This document shows, in pieces, positions 1 to 10,915 of a stretch of 64,000 nt of DNA. The notes beneath the pieces are model-generated. The model was given only the letters and a program-made list of their open reading frames with translations, made no database searches and was not told the origin of the DNA. The stretch is from Dendrocalamus latiflorus (lineage: Eukaryota; Streptophyta; Magnoliopsida; Poales; Poaceae), in contig CM029647.1 of assembly GCA_017311315.1 (NCBI GenBank), positions 8,885,077-8,949,076 on the forward strand, read 5' to 3'. The number at the start of each line of letters is the position of its first letter. The first letter of the stretch is position 1. A program made the position numbers and the translations under genes.

Positions 1-551
1 ATGGACGGCGGGGAAGGAGCCACGTCGTCGTCGTCTTCCTCCCGCTGCGCGCTCGCAACAGAGGGGCAGAGGTGGCGGGGCTGCTGCGCTTCGGCGACGG
101 CGATGGCCCCCGAGGAAAAAGAGAGGTACCACCGGGTTGTTCTTGGTGAGGGAGTCCATTTTAGGGCTTTGGAGGGTGAGGGGATCAGAGGGGACGGCAG
201 GAGGGAGAAGGGGGTGGTTCGGTCATTTGGTGTCGAGGGAGGTCACCGGCTGCGAGGGAGCCTAAACGGCGGCGGCCACACGGACAGGGGGCCAAGAGGC
301 TCACATTGGGGGTGGCGGCGGGGGCTGGGGAGTTGCGGAGTGAGCTGGCCACGGTGATGGGGCTCCTCCAAGCTTCTCCTGGCTAGACAAGGATACCACC
401 GGGGTTAGAGAGTAGTAAGGGAGCTCCAAGCAGAAGGAATCGAGGAATGGGGCAATGAGGGAGAAGATTGGCTCACCGAGGTCGCCGGTGCAGGGGAGGG
501 CAGCGACGGTGACCAGGGCGATGCGGCATCGATTGGCGGCTCAAGGAGAGG
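1..551. other. GC-rich stretch, no supported gene
   Basis: This is a G-rich, low-complexity sequence on the + strand. It has open frames in several phases but no recognisable domain, splice pattern or repeat boundary. The 118-codon frame starting at base 1 is probably an effect of base composition. It could be 5' sequence of a gene outside the window or transposon-derived DNA; nothing here decides between them. Confidence 0.4.
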
Positions 552-559
552 CTTGGGAG

Positions 560-1413
560 TAGAGATGGCAACGGGCATAAACCCGCTGGGTTTTGCTATC
601 CCAAACCCGTGCCCATGAAAGTTGGACGTGCCCGCTAAAAAACCCATGCCAGTGACGGGTGCAAATTTTTGCCCAGACCCATGCCCACTGGGTTAACGGG
701 TACCCATGGGTCGCCCGTCGGGTCAGTAATGCGAGCTGCAACAATGGTTAATAGAGAGGAGGAAGAAGTTCACCGGCCATCTTCGTTGGAGCCGGAGGGC
801 AGCGCCATGGCCAAGGGCCTACTACTGTGATGTGCGTTGGCTGCGGCGTGGGGGCGACGGGCTATCGCCGTGAGGGCGGCGGGCTGAACTGGAAGGCGAG
901 GCGACGGCAAGGGCGTGCGGGAGGATGAGCGTGCGGCGAGAGTGGCGGGAGCAGGAGCGGGAGCTGCGGGACGGGATGGCGAGCGTGGAGACTGCCGGAG
1001 AAGCACGGAGCGCCAGATGCGCCGCCGCTGCGGCGGCCGTTGAATCGGGGTGGGGACTGGGGAGGAGTGAGTAGTGACCGTGGCGAGTGTTAGCTAGGGT
1101 TAGCTGTATGGGTAATGGGGCATTGCCGCATTGGATTTGGGGGCTTGGGGCTAAATGGCTAATGGGCTATGGGCTGGGCTGGTTTGCCTGGGAGGCTGGG
1201 AGCCTGGATTTATAACTCCTATGGATCGGGTTTATATTACCCATGGGTTTACGGGTTTGGGTACTATAGGAACGTACCCGAACCCGCAGACCCGATGGGT
1301 TGGGCTTTTTGCCCATTAAGAGACCCATGAGTTAGGAAATTGACTCAGACCCATGCCCTAATAGAGTAAAAACCCACCGGGTATCGGGTTTCGGGTACCC
1401 ATTGCCATCTCTA
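560..1413. mobile_element. Non-autonomous hAT transposon with intact 8-bp target duplication
   Basis: The element begins TAGAGATGGCAACGGG and ends with the matching inverted terminus CCCATTGCCATCTCTA. It is flanked on both sides by the same 8 bases, CTTGGGAG (552-559 and 1414-1421), as expected for hAT transposition. Both subterminal regions are crowded with copies of ACCCATGGGT/GGGTTTGGGT-like words, typical of hAT transposase-binding regions. The central part (about 770-1060) is much more GC-rich than the ends and has no recognisable transposase, so the 854-bp element is non-autonomous. The GC-rich core could be captured host DNA, but its source was not identified. Confidence 0.9.
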
Positions 1414-1421
1414 CTTGGGAG

Positions 1422-2324
1422 CAGTGGGAGGCTAATGGGAGTGATGGAGACGCTCGGGAGGTAAAGGAGGAAGAGGGAGCCGGGAGGGGGCTTTTATATC
1501 CGAGCGGAGGGAGGGGATCCTTCGAGGAGAAGGCAACGGGTGCGTCCACGGTAGTCAACAGATGTCGGGGGAGTTGCTGGGATGTCCCCTCCGCGAGCTG
1601 GGGTGTGACGGGGGCTGCCAGGTGTTAATGCGAGCGACGGGGGCAGTTGAGCTTCGGGCGGAGGCGATGGCGTCCGCGCGTAAAAGAGGGGAGGCGCGGA
1701 GACTGGCAGGTGGGGTCGGGGCAGAAGGGTTGCGACGCGTGGCGCGCGAGCTCTGCCGGCCTCGAACCGGCTGGCGACGGGAGGAGCGGCGGTCCGAAAC
1801 CAGGGTCAGTCGGGACGGCGCGGGCACGGGGAAAACAGTGGGCGGCGAGGGCGTAGAGGCGGTGCGGCCGCGGGCGCCAGCGCGCACGCACGCGCGAGGG
1901 GAAAGCGAGGAGCGAGGGAGGCGCCAGCGGGGAGAGGGAGCGGAAGGCGCTGGGGAGCGGGAGAAAACGGAGAGGAGGAGGGCGCCAGCGAGAGAGGAAG
2001 GCGCCTGGCCAAATGAGGAAAGCGGAGAGCGAGGGGAACTTTCCCAAAAGGGAAAATTTCTAGAAATCACTCAAAAATGCAGCAAAAATAAAGGGAATTT
2101 TTGGGGTTGAAATTTTTAGGGCTTTTCAGTGTCGCTGTAGTCCGTGGAAGAGTGACGGTGGAACATCTGAGCCGTCGCTTTTTGATCCAACGGTTGGTGG
2201 TATGACGGCTGAAGTTGCTATCGGACCATCGGCTGCATCGGATATCCGTTGGGAGCACTCCGGTTGTAGATGACCAGCCATCCTGGCGGCCTGACCTCGG
2301 CTGCCTGTCGAGCACACGGCGAAT
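1422..2324. other. GC-rich stretch, no supported gene
   Basis: This stretch is strongly GC-rich up to about 2040 and then becomes AT-richer. Overlapping open frames of 140-180 codons exist on both strands between 1555 and 2110, but all are Arg/Pro/Ser/Ala-rich low complexity with no domain. I see no conserved motif or splice structure, and treat the frames as by-products of composition. Confidence 0.4.
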
Positions 2325-3509
2325 CAGGGGCAGAACTGGACCTCGAGCTAAGTAGGCTATAGCCTGAGGCCTAGCAATACTACTAATATTATCTCCCTCT
2401 AATATATACATAAAAACTATTAGACTAACAGCCCAGCCCGAGACCTCAAAATTATCAGTCTGGCAGCCCAAACAACAAATCAGACCACAGCAGCCCATGA
2501 AGTCAATAGGCCATCCATAAGACATCCATCAAGACCAAGAGAACTAGAGAAGAAAACCCTAATCCTAACCCCCAGCCGTTCAAATCAGATATGAGCCTAG
2601 CCCTCTCCTGCACGCCTCATCAAGGCGGCGATGGAGCGGAGGTTCTCGCTGGCGGTGGCGCACGTGGCGTACACGGCAACGCTGTGCTCTGTCGCCGATG
2701 CTCTCGACGTTTTCATTGCGCGCCACATTGCGCCGGCGCCGATACTCATCACGCTCCCCACCCCGATCGCCTCACCTGCTGGGTCCCCCAAGCTGGCGTC
2801 GTCGCTCCCCCTCGCTGCCCACCTTGCCGTCGCTGCAGCAACAGTAATTGGAGGCACCGAGGAATGCTACACCGACGGCGGACAACAGCATCGCGCAGAC
2901 GCCGAAGATGACTTGTCCGTACTACTACACACCGCCCGTGACGCCACCATAGACGGCGGCCGAGGTCGAGGCTATCAGCGACAAGGAGATGCACGTGGTG
3001 AGGGAGCGAGAGGGGATCCCGAAGCTGGAGGAGGCGGTGGAGGAAGACGACGAGGGGGCGAAGCTGGCAAAGGCCAAGACCCGAAAAGCAGATGCTTCGC
3101 TTGGAGTAGCCAAGCAAGAAGAGACTAAAGAGGTGGGCAAGGTGACAGGGAATAATGGCGGATTGGAGGTGGCTGTCGCGCAACTGAGGCGCGAGCTACT
3201 CATGGCGCTGAAGGATGGCAAGGAGCTCTTCGCTTGCATTTTCGAGACTGACAAGGAGCTGTTCGGCATGCTCGAGGCGGGCGCCCATGTCCCAAAGCTC
3301 AAAGGTGCAGCCTTTACTGATTTTTCTTGCCTCAATTTCTCTATTTGACAACAGCTTACTCGATCCTTGTCACGAATGTGGTGCCGGGATGGTCAAATCC
3401 CTTTTGATGTTTATGGAAATTGCAAGATTTAAGTGTAATCCTGCTAATTTTGATTGCTACTTAGTTTAAATTTAGCTTGATACATGTTCAAATGCTAGAT
3501 CCGCCACTG
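2325..3509. mobile_element. Probable hAT-like element carrying ORFs
   Basis: The left terminus reads CAGGGGCAGAACTGGA and the right terminus ends CTAGATCCGCCACTG. These are imperfect inverted repeats of each other. The right one matches the termini of the 169-bp hAT MITE at 45340-45508 (CAGTGGCGGATCTAG) in all 15 positions. An intact 8-bp target duplication is not visible (GGCGAATC versus GGCGGACT at best), so the left boundary is less certain. The interior holds the two ORFs described at 2631-3348, which do not resemble a transposase. Confidence 0.5.
2631..3348 (+). pseudogene. Unrecognised ORF pair inside the hAT-like element
   Basis: I do not recognise this gene. One frame from ATG 2631 opens with an alanine/leucine-rich, fairly hydrophobic segment (starting MERRFSLAVAHVAYTATL) and loses sense-like composition after about residue 75. 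A second frame, shifted relative to the first and readable from about 2960 to 3348, encodes a charged, Lys/Glu-rich segment that looks helical, including AVAQLRRELLMALKDGKEL. The two could be one protein split by a frameshift or an unrecognised intron. Codon use is GC-biased like nearby genic exons. Because both sit between hAT-type termini, a captured and decayed host gene fragment is the simplest reading. Confidence 0.35.
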
Positions 3510-3938
3510 GCGGACTCCACCGAGGCACCGGCCAGCCCGCGGCAGCCGACACCACACGGAGACGGAATCAGAATCCAACGGCCAGCGAGGTGCCCAGCCC
3601 ACGGCTTGTGCTCCCAGAGAATCCTCCGTGCCAACGCAAAAGAAAGAGCGCATATGCGTCGTGTTCCACCGGCGCGCGCGCGCGCACGCACGCACGGGCT
3701 GACTCGACTCCACCCGCCACCGCCAACGAAGCGGCCCTCCCTCGGGTTGACCAATCGTCGTTGGTTCCAAGTCCAACAGCCAGCCACTTCGACGGCCGCA
3801 CCAACATTTCCCCGGCCCACGCGCCCCGCCGCTTCGTTGCCTCCGCCCCGCGCGGCGCCACCAAAACCACCTCAACTCACGAGTCACCAGCCCTCCGCCT
3901 GCCCACGCCGAGCTAGCCTCCTCGCTCCCCTCGGCGCC

Positions 3939-6900
3939 ATGGCCTTTCACTCCCCAATGCACTCCTCCTCCTCCCTCTCCACCCTCTCCTCCCAGCCCTC
4001 CCCTCTTCCCTTCCGCATCCAGCTCAATCACCAGCCGCGCCGCCTCTCCATCCTCCCTTTCTCCCGCTCCCTCCCGCTCCCACTCCGTCTCCGCATTCCC
4101 CGCTGCCAACTCCGTCCCCTCCCCCTCGCCCACTCCTCCGGCGGAGGCAACGACGACGACGACAATGGCAACAACGGCGGCGGAGATGGCGAGGGGGATG
4201 GAGGCGACGGCGACGCGTCCGATAACCGAAGGGTGGCGCTGTTCGTGCTCGCGCAGATGGGGAGGAAGCTGGAGAGCCTGCCGTCCGACCTCTTGGCCGC
4301 CGTGGAGGGCGGCCGCGTCACGGGGGAGATCGTGCGGCGTTTCGCTGAGATGGAGGGGTCCGCTCTGCTACGGTGGCTGCTGCAGTTCCGGGGGTTCAGG
4401 GAGCGCCTCCTTGCAGACGATCTCTTCCTCGCCAAGGTCGCCATGGAGTGTGGCGTCGGCATCATCGCCAAGGTCCCTGGATGCTTCCCCCGTACCTTTT
4501 TTTTAAAAAAATAAATTCACGTCTTTATGTTCGCGTTATTGCATTGTCCTATCTAATGATGCCAATCTGATGCTTTTTATACTGCCCTCTTTGTTTAGAC
4601 TGCAGCAGAGTATGGGAAGAGAAGGGAGAATTTTGTCAAAGAGATTGATATTGTGATTGCCGATGTGGTATGCTTCTACTAGTACTTTGACAATTGCTAC
4701 TCAATACAAATCAAAGCCTTATATGTTTGCAGATACATAGCCTTGAGCCCTTGACGTATAAAATCAGACTACCAACCATTAGGAGTCTCACTGTATTGAG
4801 TGCCATACTGCCTTTAAATCATCATTCATCAGTCAATGACAACTCGATTGGCAATTGTTTTGTTATTAAATTATAATAGTTATCAGTAAGCACAAATATC
4901 TTCTTAGCAAAGGCAACCATGACCACCAGACATATTATTTCTCTGCTCACCTGCCAAGCGTTCTGATCTCTTATCCTGCAAGTAGTTTAATGTTTGCTTT
5001 CGTTCTGTGAATTATCAACTAATAATCTAATATCATTAGTTAATAAGTTAAAAAATTAAGTATGATCTTAGCAGCAACTATACAAAGTTGGGAAATCGAA
5101 ATAAGGCAGGCTAGAGTCATATAATGCGGTGATAATTTTTTTTTTGAAGAATTTCTGAATTATGGTTAGTTTCTGTGGTTGATCAACTATCTTTAGAATA
5201 GGGTATTGTAACTCCATGTGATGTGAGTAGCAAAATTGGTTCTAGTTCCATTGGGACCTATTCGCTTTAATGATTTTTTTTAGAACATCAACTCCATACC
5301 ATTAGGATGCACCTTACCATCTTGTTGAAGGTAAATGGATAATCAAGTCTGGAAACAAAACAATCACAATGTCCCAGATATATAGAAGACAGTGACATCT
5401 TGACGAAATCATCCTGCTCAAAACAGATCATTATAGGTTTTATCTTCATCTCAAAAATTGCCATACGTCAAAAGTTCTACAATCCCAGTGAAGCTTAAAC
5501 CACCCTAAGGACTATTTTAGGCAATGGAAAACATCTTCTGAGTTCTGAGGTTTCACTTCACCGATTTAAAAAAGAACTCACGACATCCGACATTAAATGA
5601 TTTCTACCTTAGCAGAATTTCAACTCTGATGTTATGAAATGTGATTCTGTTGTTGATTCTGATATTACCCAGGTCATGGGAATAGTTGCAGACTTCATGC
5701 TTGTCTATCTTCCTGCACCAACTGTATCTCTGCAGCCACCACTTGCAACAAATGCTGGGCATATTGCTAATTTTTTCCATAACTGCCCAGATAATGCTTT
5801 CCAGGTAACATAACATTCACTTTTTATCAAGTTGAATAAGATTGTTTAATTTTCTTTTCCTTGTTTTTTAAAACACTATAAACTATGTTGCAGATTGCTT
5901 TGGCAGGAAGATCATTCTCACTTCTGCAGAGGCTAGGAGCTATTGTGGTAAAGTAACTTAATTTCCATGGATTCTTTTGATACTCGCAGTGACATTCAAT
6001 TTCTTTTGCACCCTGTTTTGATTGACTAAATATATCGACTTTTTTTAGAGAAATGGTGCAAAGCTTTTTGCAGTGGGAACTAGTTCTTCTCTGGTAAGCT
6101 TGTCATCCCACAGTTGTATATTGATGATCATTGCTAGCAGCCTCTTTTAATTTTCTCTTAGATAAAGTACCTTTTTTTCTTTTGAGGGGTTTATTAGTAG
6201 GAGTGGATCATATTGTTAAGTTTGAATTGAAAATTTTCTACAAAAGGTAAAGTACATACAAGATCGGTTACTACTCTTAAGATATATTATGGTATTTATT
6301 TTTCTGTTTTTGTGAATGAGCAATCTTGTTACTGTCAGTTTTGCTCTTTAATCTATACTCTCAGGTAATTTGGTAAGCTTACGGTGTCATATGATTTTCT
6401 TGTCTTTCTCAGATTGGGACTGGTGTCACCAATGCACTTATCAAAGCAAGGAAGGCTGTTGACAAGGAATTTGATGATGAAGCTGAGGATATTCCAATTG
6501 TATCGACTTGTGTTGCCTATGGTATATACCTGGCAGTTTCTAGTAACCTCAGGTGAACATTGGCCTTCAGCATGCATATATAATATACTATATTTTTTCA
6601 ATCTCACTAATTTATCCTATTGTTTCATTATGAGGGTTCTGAGAGACCAAACCCTCAGTTGAATTCCCTTGTTTTGTTTTTCTTGAAACAGTTAAGCATT
6701 GCAAATCATATTATCGTTAGCAATAAACTGTGCTCGAACTAACAGTTGTCAGTTGGCTTGCTGCAAAAAAAATTTACTCTCTTCGGTAACAGAAATCATA
6801 TGCTTCATCAGGTACCAGGTTTTAGCTGGTGTAATCGAACAGAGGATGCTGGATCCACTACTACATAACCACAAAATCCTGCTGAGTGCGCTAAGCTTTG

Positions 6901-7068
6901 CGGTTCGGACCGGGAACACATTCCTGGGTTCTTTACTGTGAGTAATGTTCACCTCCCTCAAAGTTTAAATATTTGATCAATGTTAGTTACTGGCAAAACT
7001 TCTTTTTGAGCAGGTGGGTTGACTATGCCAGGTGGATAGGCGTTCAGAAGGTTCAAGAACAGACATGA
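3939..7068 (+). CDS. RER4: RETICULATA-RELATED protein (DUF3411), chloroplastic
   Basis: Eight exons join in frame: 3939-4472, 4599-4667, 5673-5804, 5894-5947, 6049-6093, 6413-6552, 6812-6937 and 7014-7068, giving 384 aa. All introns are GT-AG. Residues 1-65 are Ser/Pro/Arg/Leu-rich with almost no acidic residues, as expected for a chloroplast transit peptide, followed by a Gly/Asp/Asn-rich linker. From about residue 95 the DUF3411 domain is recognisable by stretches such as LLADDLFLAKVAMECGVGI, FHNCPDNAFQ, RNGAKLFAVGTSSSL, VSTCVAYGIYLAVSSNLRYQ and FAVRTGNTFLGSLLWVDYAR. Family members are plastid envelope membrane proteins linked in Arabidopsis to mesophyll development and leaf reticulation; the biochemical role is not established. 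The length is close to that of Arabidopsis RER3/RER4. RER4 rather than RER3 is my best guess. No lesion was seen. Confidence 0.9.
4668..5672 (+). other. Intron 2 of the RETICULATA-RELATED gene
   Basis: This 1005-bp intron is AT-rich and bounded by GT and AG. It contains no ORF, terminal inverted repeat or other feature I could support. Confidence 0.7.
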
Positions 7069-7473
7069 AGTTACACAAGTAATTAGTCTCTTTTCGTTAC
7101 CAAGTTCAATTGGAGTTAGCATGCTGTCTGCCCTGTAGAACGTCGTTATTCGCTTGATAGGAGATATTCTAACTCAAATTTCTATTTTTGAAAGCCGGGG
7201 AAAATAACATTCCTGCTGATTCACGTGAGCCCGTTATCGCATTTGTGTTGGTAGTTTTCATGGTTTGTTTACGGAATGAGAAAATCAGGTAATGCAAAGT
7301 ATGACCTTTAAAACTTTCAGTAATGGCGGTTTGTGATTCCTTCTCTCGGACTGACTGTTGTAAACATGTAGTTTCCTTTTGCGAAAACAAATGTACAAGT
7401 ATCTGGACCCAATCGGGTGGAAATAGAAGAAAAAGAGCCATATTGACCGTTTGCATTCTTCAGTGGACCGCTA

Positions 7474-7911
7474 GGTCTGTAAAAAAAAATCTTGAGTCTC
7501 ACGAGCTGTTTGAGCTCGACTCGACTCACTCAAGGCTCGATTTGAGCTCGGTTCGAGCTCCAAACAAGCTGAATTTGAGCTTGATCCTAAGCTTGCGAGG
7601 TTCGAGTTTTTTTACAGCCTACATATAAACTCTTATCGAGCTGAGGTTGAGTTTTTTATTGTTAAAAATTAGTGTATGTTAAATTATTTTTTACTGCTAT
7701 CGAGTTTACTCAAATCACGCTCAAGCTCGAGTTTTTCTTATTATTAAAATTAATGTATATTAAATTATGTTAACTGTTATTAAGCTTATTCGAGCCAAGC
7801 TTAGACTGAGCCGAGCTTCAGGCTTAGATCTTAACTCAAGCTCATTTAAGTGTCTACCGAACTTGAGCTTATAAGACTAGATTATTTGAGCTTAGTTTGT
7901 TTACAGCCCTA
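7474..7911. mobile_element. Probable hAT-type MITE with GAGCT-rich interior
   Basis: The stretch starts TAGGTCTGTAAAA and ends TTTACAGCCCTA, which are near-perfect inverted termini of the TAGGGCTGTAAA type seen in grass hAT elements. The interior is full of short inverted words such as GAGCTCGAGCT, TTGAGCTCG and CAAGCTTA, giving strong self-complementarity. An intact 8-bp target duplication could not be identified, so the family call rests on the termini. Confidence 0.55.
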
Positions 7912-8024
7912 GGACAATGAACCGGCCAACCGCCTAGGCCTATATTGGTATTTCGCGTACACGCCTACATAAATTAGCCCGTCAGTATCAGGAAAGCTGA
8001 TTAGCGTGTAGACCTAGCCGGCTC

Positions 8025-8296
8025 TGATCAACTCGGCTTCGGCTTCTGGCTTATTTTTCACTATTCATAAGTTTCGTCTTTTTCTGAACTTTTGGCTTTT
8101 TGTTGAGCTTTTTTCCAGTTCTTTTTTCCCTGTATTTGTTTGTATTATACGTAATGTGCTAACATATTTTTTATATTTTTAAAATTTTTTTAATTTAATT
8201 ATGCTAAATAAGCCTCTGTCAGCTACAGTGCTTTTTTCAGCCAGCTACAGTGTTTTCAGCCATAAGCTATGAGCTTTTCAGCCGAACCGATCACCA
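8025..8296 (+). mobile_element. MITE family A, copy 1
   Basis: This belongs to a repeat family with four near full-length copies in the window (here, 18012-18290, 30398-30610, and inverted at 30711-30957). It has a recognisable order: a GGCTTATTTTTCAC start, an AT-rich middle, then CTGTCAGCTACAGTG, CAGCCAGCTACAGTG and TTTTCAGCCGAACCGATCACC at the end. The outer ends are weakly inverted (TGATCAACTCGGCTTC versus GTGATCGGTTCGGCTG). No coding capacity is present. Confidence 0.7.
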
Positions 8297-8436
8297 CCAA
8301 AGGCGCTAGTTTACTGGGCCAAAAATGCCAACCGAGAGGAATTTTGGCCCACACGAACCTCAGGTAAATGCGCCAAAAACGCTGAACAATGGTTCTGTGA
8401 GGTTTGAAGTACCAAGGGAAGCCAGGTGTGAATATT

Positions 8437-8526
8437 GAATAAGCCTCTGTCAGTTACAGTATTTTTTCAGACAGTTATAGTGTTTTTCAGCCATAAATCA
8501 TCAAAAATAAGCCCAAATGATCACCA
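8437..8526 (+). mobile_element. MITE family A, partial copy
   Basis: Only the distal end of the family is present (AATAAGCCTCTGTCAGTTAC onward). It ends in the alternative terminus CCAAAAATAAGCCCAAATGATCACC, shared with the copy near 30600. It lies about 140 bp after copy 1. Confidence 0.6.
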
Positions 8527-8577
8527 CGATGCGGCTTCATCATCGCTGCAAAGGTCATTAGTAACTGCACGGAAGCC

Positions 8578-9449
8578 ATGGCCATTGCCACTCTCAAACC
8601 GCACTTGTCAAACCAAGCCACGGCGGCGCCTGCCACAGCGGCACTCCCAAAACCACCGATACGGCAGATGGCTAGCGTGAACCCGACCGTACCGGCCGTC
8701 GACAGCCCAGCTGGCGTGGCCACTGCTCCGCCGTCACGACCTCAAGCGCCAGTTACGTGCGCACCGTCCTTGGCTGGGGGCTGCAGCCGGGGCAACCGGG
8801 CCACCGAACAACTGGAGCTTGCGGTCCATGGACATCCGCCCTGGTGCTGCTCCTCCGCGGGAAGGCGCGCCGTCAACCCACCGGCCAACTGGAGCCCGCC
8901 GGACACGCACTTCAGTCCTGGAGCTGCCCCGGCGCAAAAAATCGCGCCATCCTCGGCTGGGCCAGCAGCCTCGGTCACCGCAGGCATGAACCCACCGGGC
9001 AACTGGAGCTGCCGGCCAACAACGTCCGACCGGGAGCTGCGCCCGGATCCGGTGGGGCAACATGGAGCCTGCCGTCTAAAATCCTCGAGGTCGCCAAGCT
9101 CCCGCCCCAGTACGGCCGCATCTGCCGGGTGGACAGCGCATCCATACCACCCGGAGCGTGTACCCCAATGGTGGTGTTCCCTGGCCCGCTGTTCCCGTTA
9201 ATGGACCAAAGGCAGGGAATGGAGGAGACCAAGTGGAAGTACGTCCACAACCAGATCCGTAGAGCGCACCGCAAAGAAGATGTCGAGCAGAAGCTGAGAG
9301 CATACCTCACCCATATCGATTCGATGGAAGGCAGCATACGGCAACGCTACGAGCCGTCGGAATGCCGGGTCACACGCCAGGAGCTGGTGGAGATGACGGT
9401 GCTCGACGGCCTCTTCATCATCGAGGTGCTCACCAACCACTGGTTGGGG
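8578..9449 (+). pseudogene. Truncated DUF247-family gene fragment
   Basis: In the frame that reads through 8757-9485, the segment from about 9064 to 9445 resembles the N-terminal part of plant DUF247 proteins. It contains a RICRV motif, a GPLFP element in place of the usual GPYHHG, METKWKY-like spacing (EETKWKYVHNQIRRA), an ExxxRxRYE stretch and VEMTVLDGLFIIEVL. DUF247 proteins are usually 400-550 aa and often carry a C-terminal membrane helix; here everything after the VLDGLFIIEVL motif is missing and replaced by a solo LTR at 9450. The upstream part (8578-9060) is Pro/Ala-rich with about four imperfect repeats of an ACCCACCGGCAACTGGAGC-like unit in changing frame. The gene cannot make a normal product. 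Confidence 0.6.
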
Positions 9450-9848
9450 TGTTGGGAATCCCCAGGAATAAAAACATTCAAATAAATAGGCACGCACACA
9501 ATACTCTGATCAAACATGACTCGATAACAAATAACACATGTACTAGTCGGATGGATAGACTCCACCATCTATTCTTCCCTGGATAAACTCACGCACCAAA
9601 GAAAAGAGATACTCAAAGAATACACAAAGAATACTACCCTTTTTATTCACTCTGGTTCTTTTTTCTCACGCACAAGGAGCACACAGAGAAGACTGCATCT
9701 TCCTTTTCACTACCTCTACTACTCGCTACTGTGTACTACTTCTTGAGAGCACAAACGAGCACTTATTTATAGCCAGAGAGCAGACTAAATATAGACATGA
9801 ACTGTCGATCCTATCTCTACGCCAACCCATTGATGACTCTATCAAACA
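9450..9848 (-). repeat. Solo Copia-type LTR at a gene-fragment junction
   Basis: The segment runs TGTTGGGAATCC to CTATCAAACA. On the minus strand it is a TG...CA LTR with a TATA-like box (CTATAAATAAG) at about 9763-9773. It lies exactly between the end of DUF247 homology and the start of flavanone 3-hydroxylase homology. The 5 bases on each side (TGGGG and GGGCG) do not match. That points to recombination between LTRs of two different elements, or to later mutation, rather than a simple solo LTR. Confidence 0.6.
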
Positions 9849-10915
9849 GGGCGGACCCGCCCTTCGGGCATGCTCAGGCGGCCGCCCGAGCTCTATCGCC
9901 GGCGGACCCCCGGCCCCTGATCGTGCCTCCTCGGTACAACCACTTCAGCGACGAGGTGCCGGTGATCTCACTAGAGGGGATCGACGACGCGCGGCGGGCG
10001 GAGATCTGCGCGCGCGTGGCCACAACGTGCGAGGGTTGGGGTATCTTCCAGGTGGTCGACCACGGCGTGGACACCGTGCTGATCACCGACATGATGAGGC
10101 TGGCGCGAGAGTTCTTCGCGCTGCCGCCGGAGGAGAAGCTCCAGTTCGACATGTCCGGCGGCAAGAAGGGCGGCTTCATCGTCTCCAGCCACCTCCAGGT
10201 ACGTTCGTTCCTTCGTTCGTGCACGTACGTGCACATGCATGTGTGATGAGTCAACGTCTTGATGCAAAATTGGGTTCAGAACTTGCGACGTCCGTCGCGT
10301 GAGTAGATCACGTAAAGAGGAAGAAGTTTTTTTCTTCTGAGATCGATAATCGATTAGTCATTCATAAAAGAGAACGAAATTAATCATTCATAATCGATAA
10401 TCGCAAGATAATTACTGGATATTGATTTGACCATCTAATGGCTATGGTGCATTGGTGCATAAGCATCTGACGCGAATCCCTCTGCTCACTGTATTGACTT
10501 GTGTAAGGGTCTTTGAGAATATGACCATTGATTTTGAGATTTTGACCATTGATTTTGTAACTTAATATTAGTGTAAATTAATAAAACTATAATCATGAAA
10601 ACAAAACTGACAACTCATTAGTAGTGCGTATGTAGTTTGGCTGCCTTTTTAGTTAATGCCTCGATATGGGTTTATTACTCTGTACATGGATAGCGACAAC
10701 TTACTACTCGCGGTGGCCCGACAAGCCGGAGGGGTGGCGCGCGGCGGTGGAGCAGTACAGCAAGCGGTTGATGGGTCTGACCTGCAAGCTACTGGGTGTG
10801 CTAGCCTCGAGACCGGCGCGCTGGCCAAGGCCTGCATCGACATGGACCAGAAGGTGGTCGTCAACTTCTACCCCAAGTGCCCCTAGCCCGACCTCAGTAC
10901 CTCACGCTGGGCCTC
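9849..10915 (+). pseudogene. Flavanone 3-hydroxylase (F3H) fragment
   Basis: F3H is a 2-oxoglutarate/Fe(II) dioxygenase converting flavanones to dihydroflavonols. Exon 1 homology (9880-10198) includes FSDEVPVISLEGIDDARRAE, WGIFQVVDHGVD, REFFALPPEEKLQFDMSGG and KKGGFIVSSHLQ, and ends at a normal GTACGT donor. After a ~490-bp intron-like stretch, exon 2 homology resumes at about 10697 with YSRWPDKPEGWRAAVEQYSK. It then loses frame near 10800 (the SEAMG part of LGVLSEAMG is gone), continues with LETGALAKACIDMDQKVVV in another frame, and meets a TAG right after FYPKCP. The first ~30 residues, the exon 2 start, and the whole C-terminal half with the HxD...H iron triad and the RxS motif are missing. 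The copy is non-functional. Confidence 0.9.

Noticed and set aside
1555..2110. Overlapping open frames of 140-182 codons on both strands.
   Set aside because: All are Arg/Pro/Ser low complexity caused by high GC content, with no motif or exon structure.
8578..9201. A 207-codon Pro/Ala/Ser-rich frame considered as a separate gene.
   Set aside because: It overlaps the DUF247 frame in another phase and is composed of imperfect DNA repeats, so it is more likely a by-product of the repeats.
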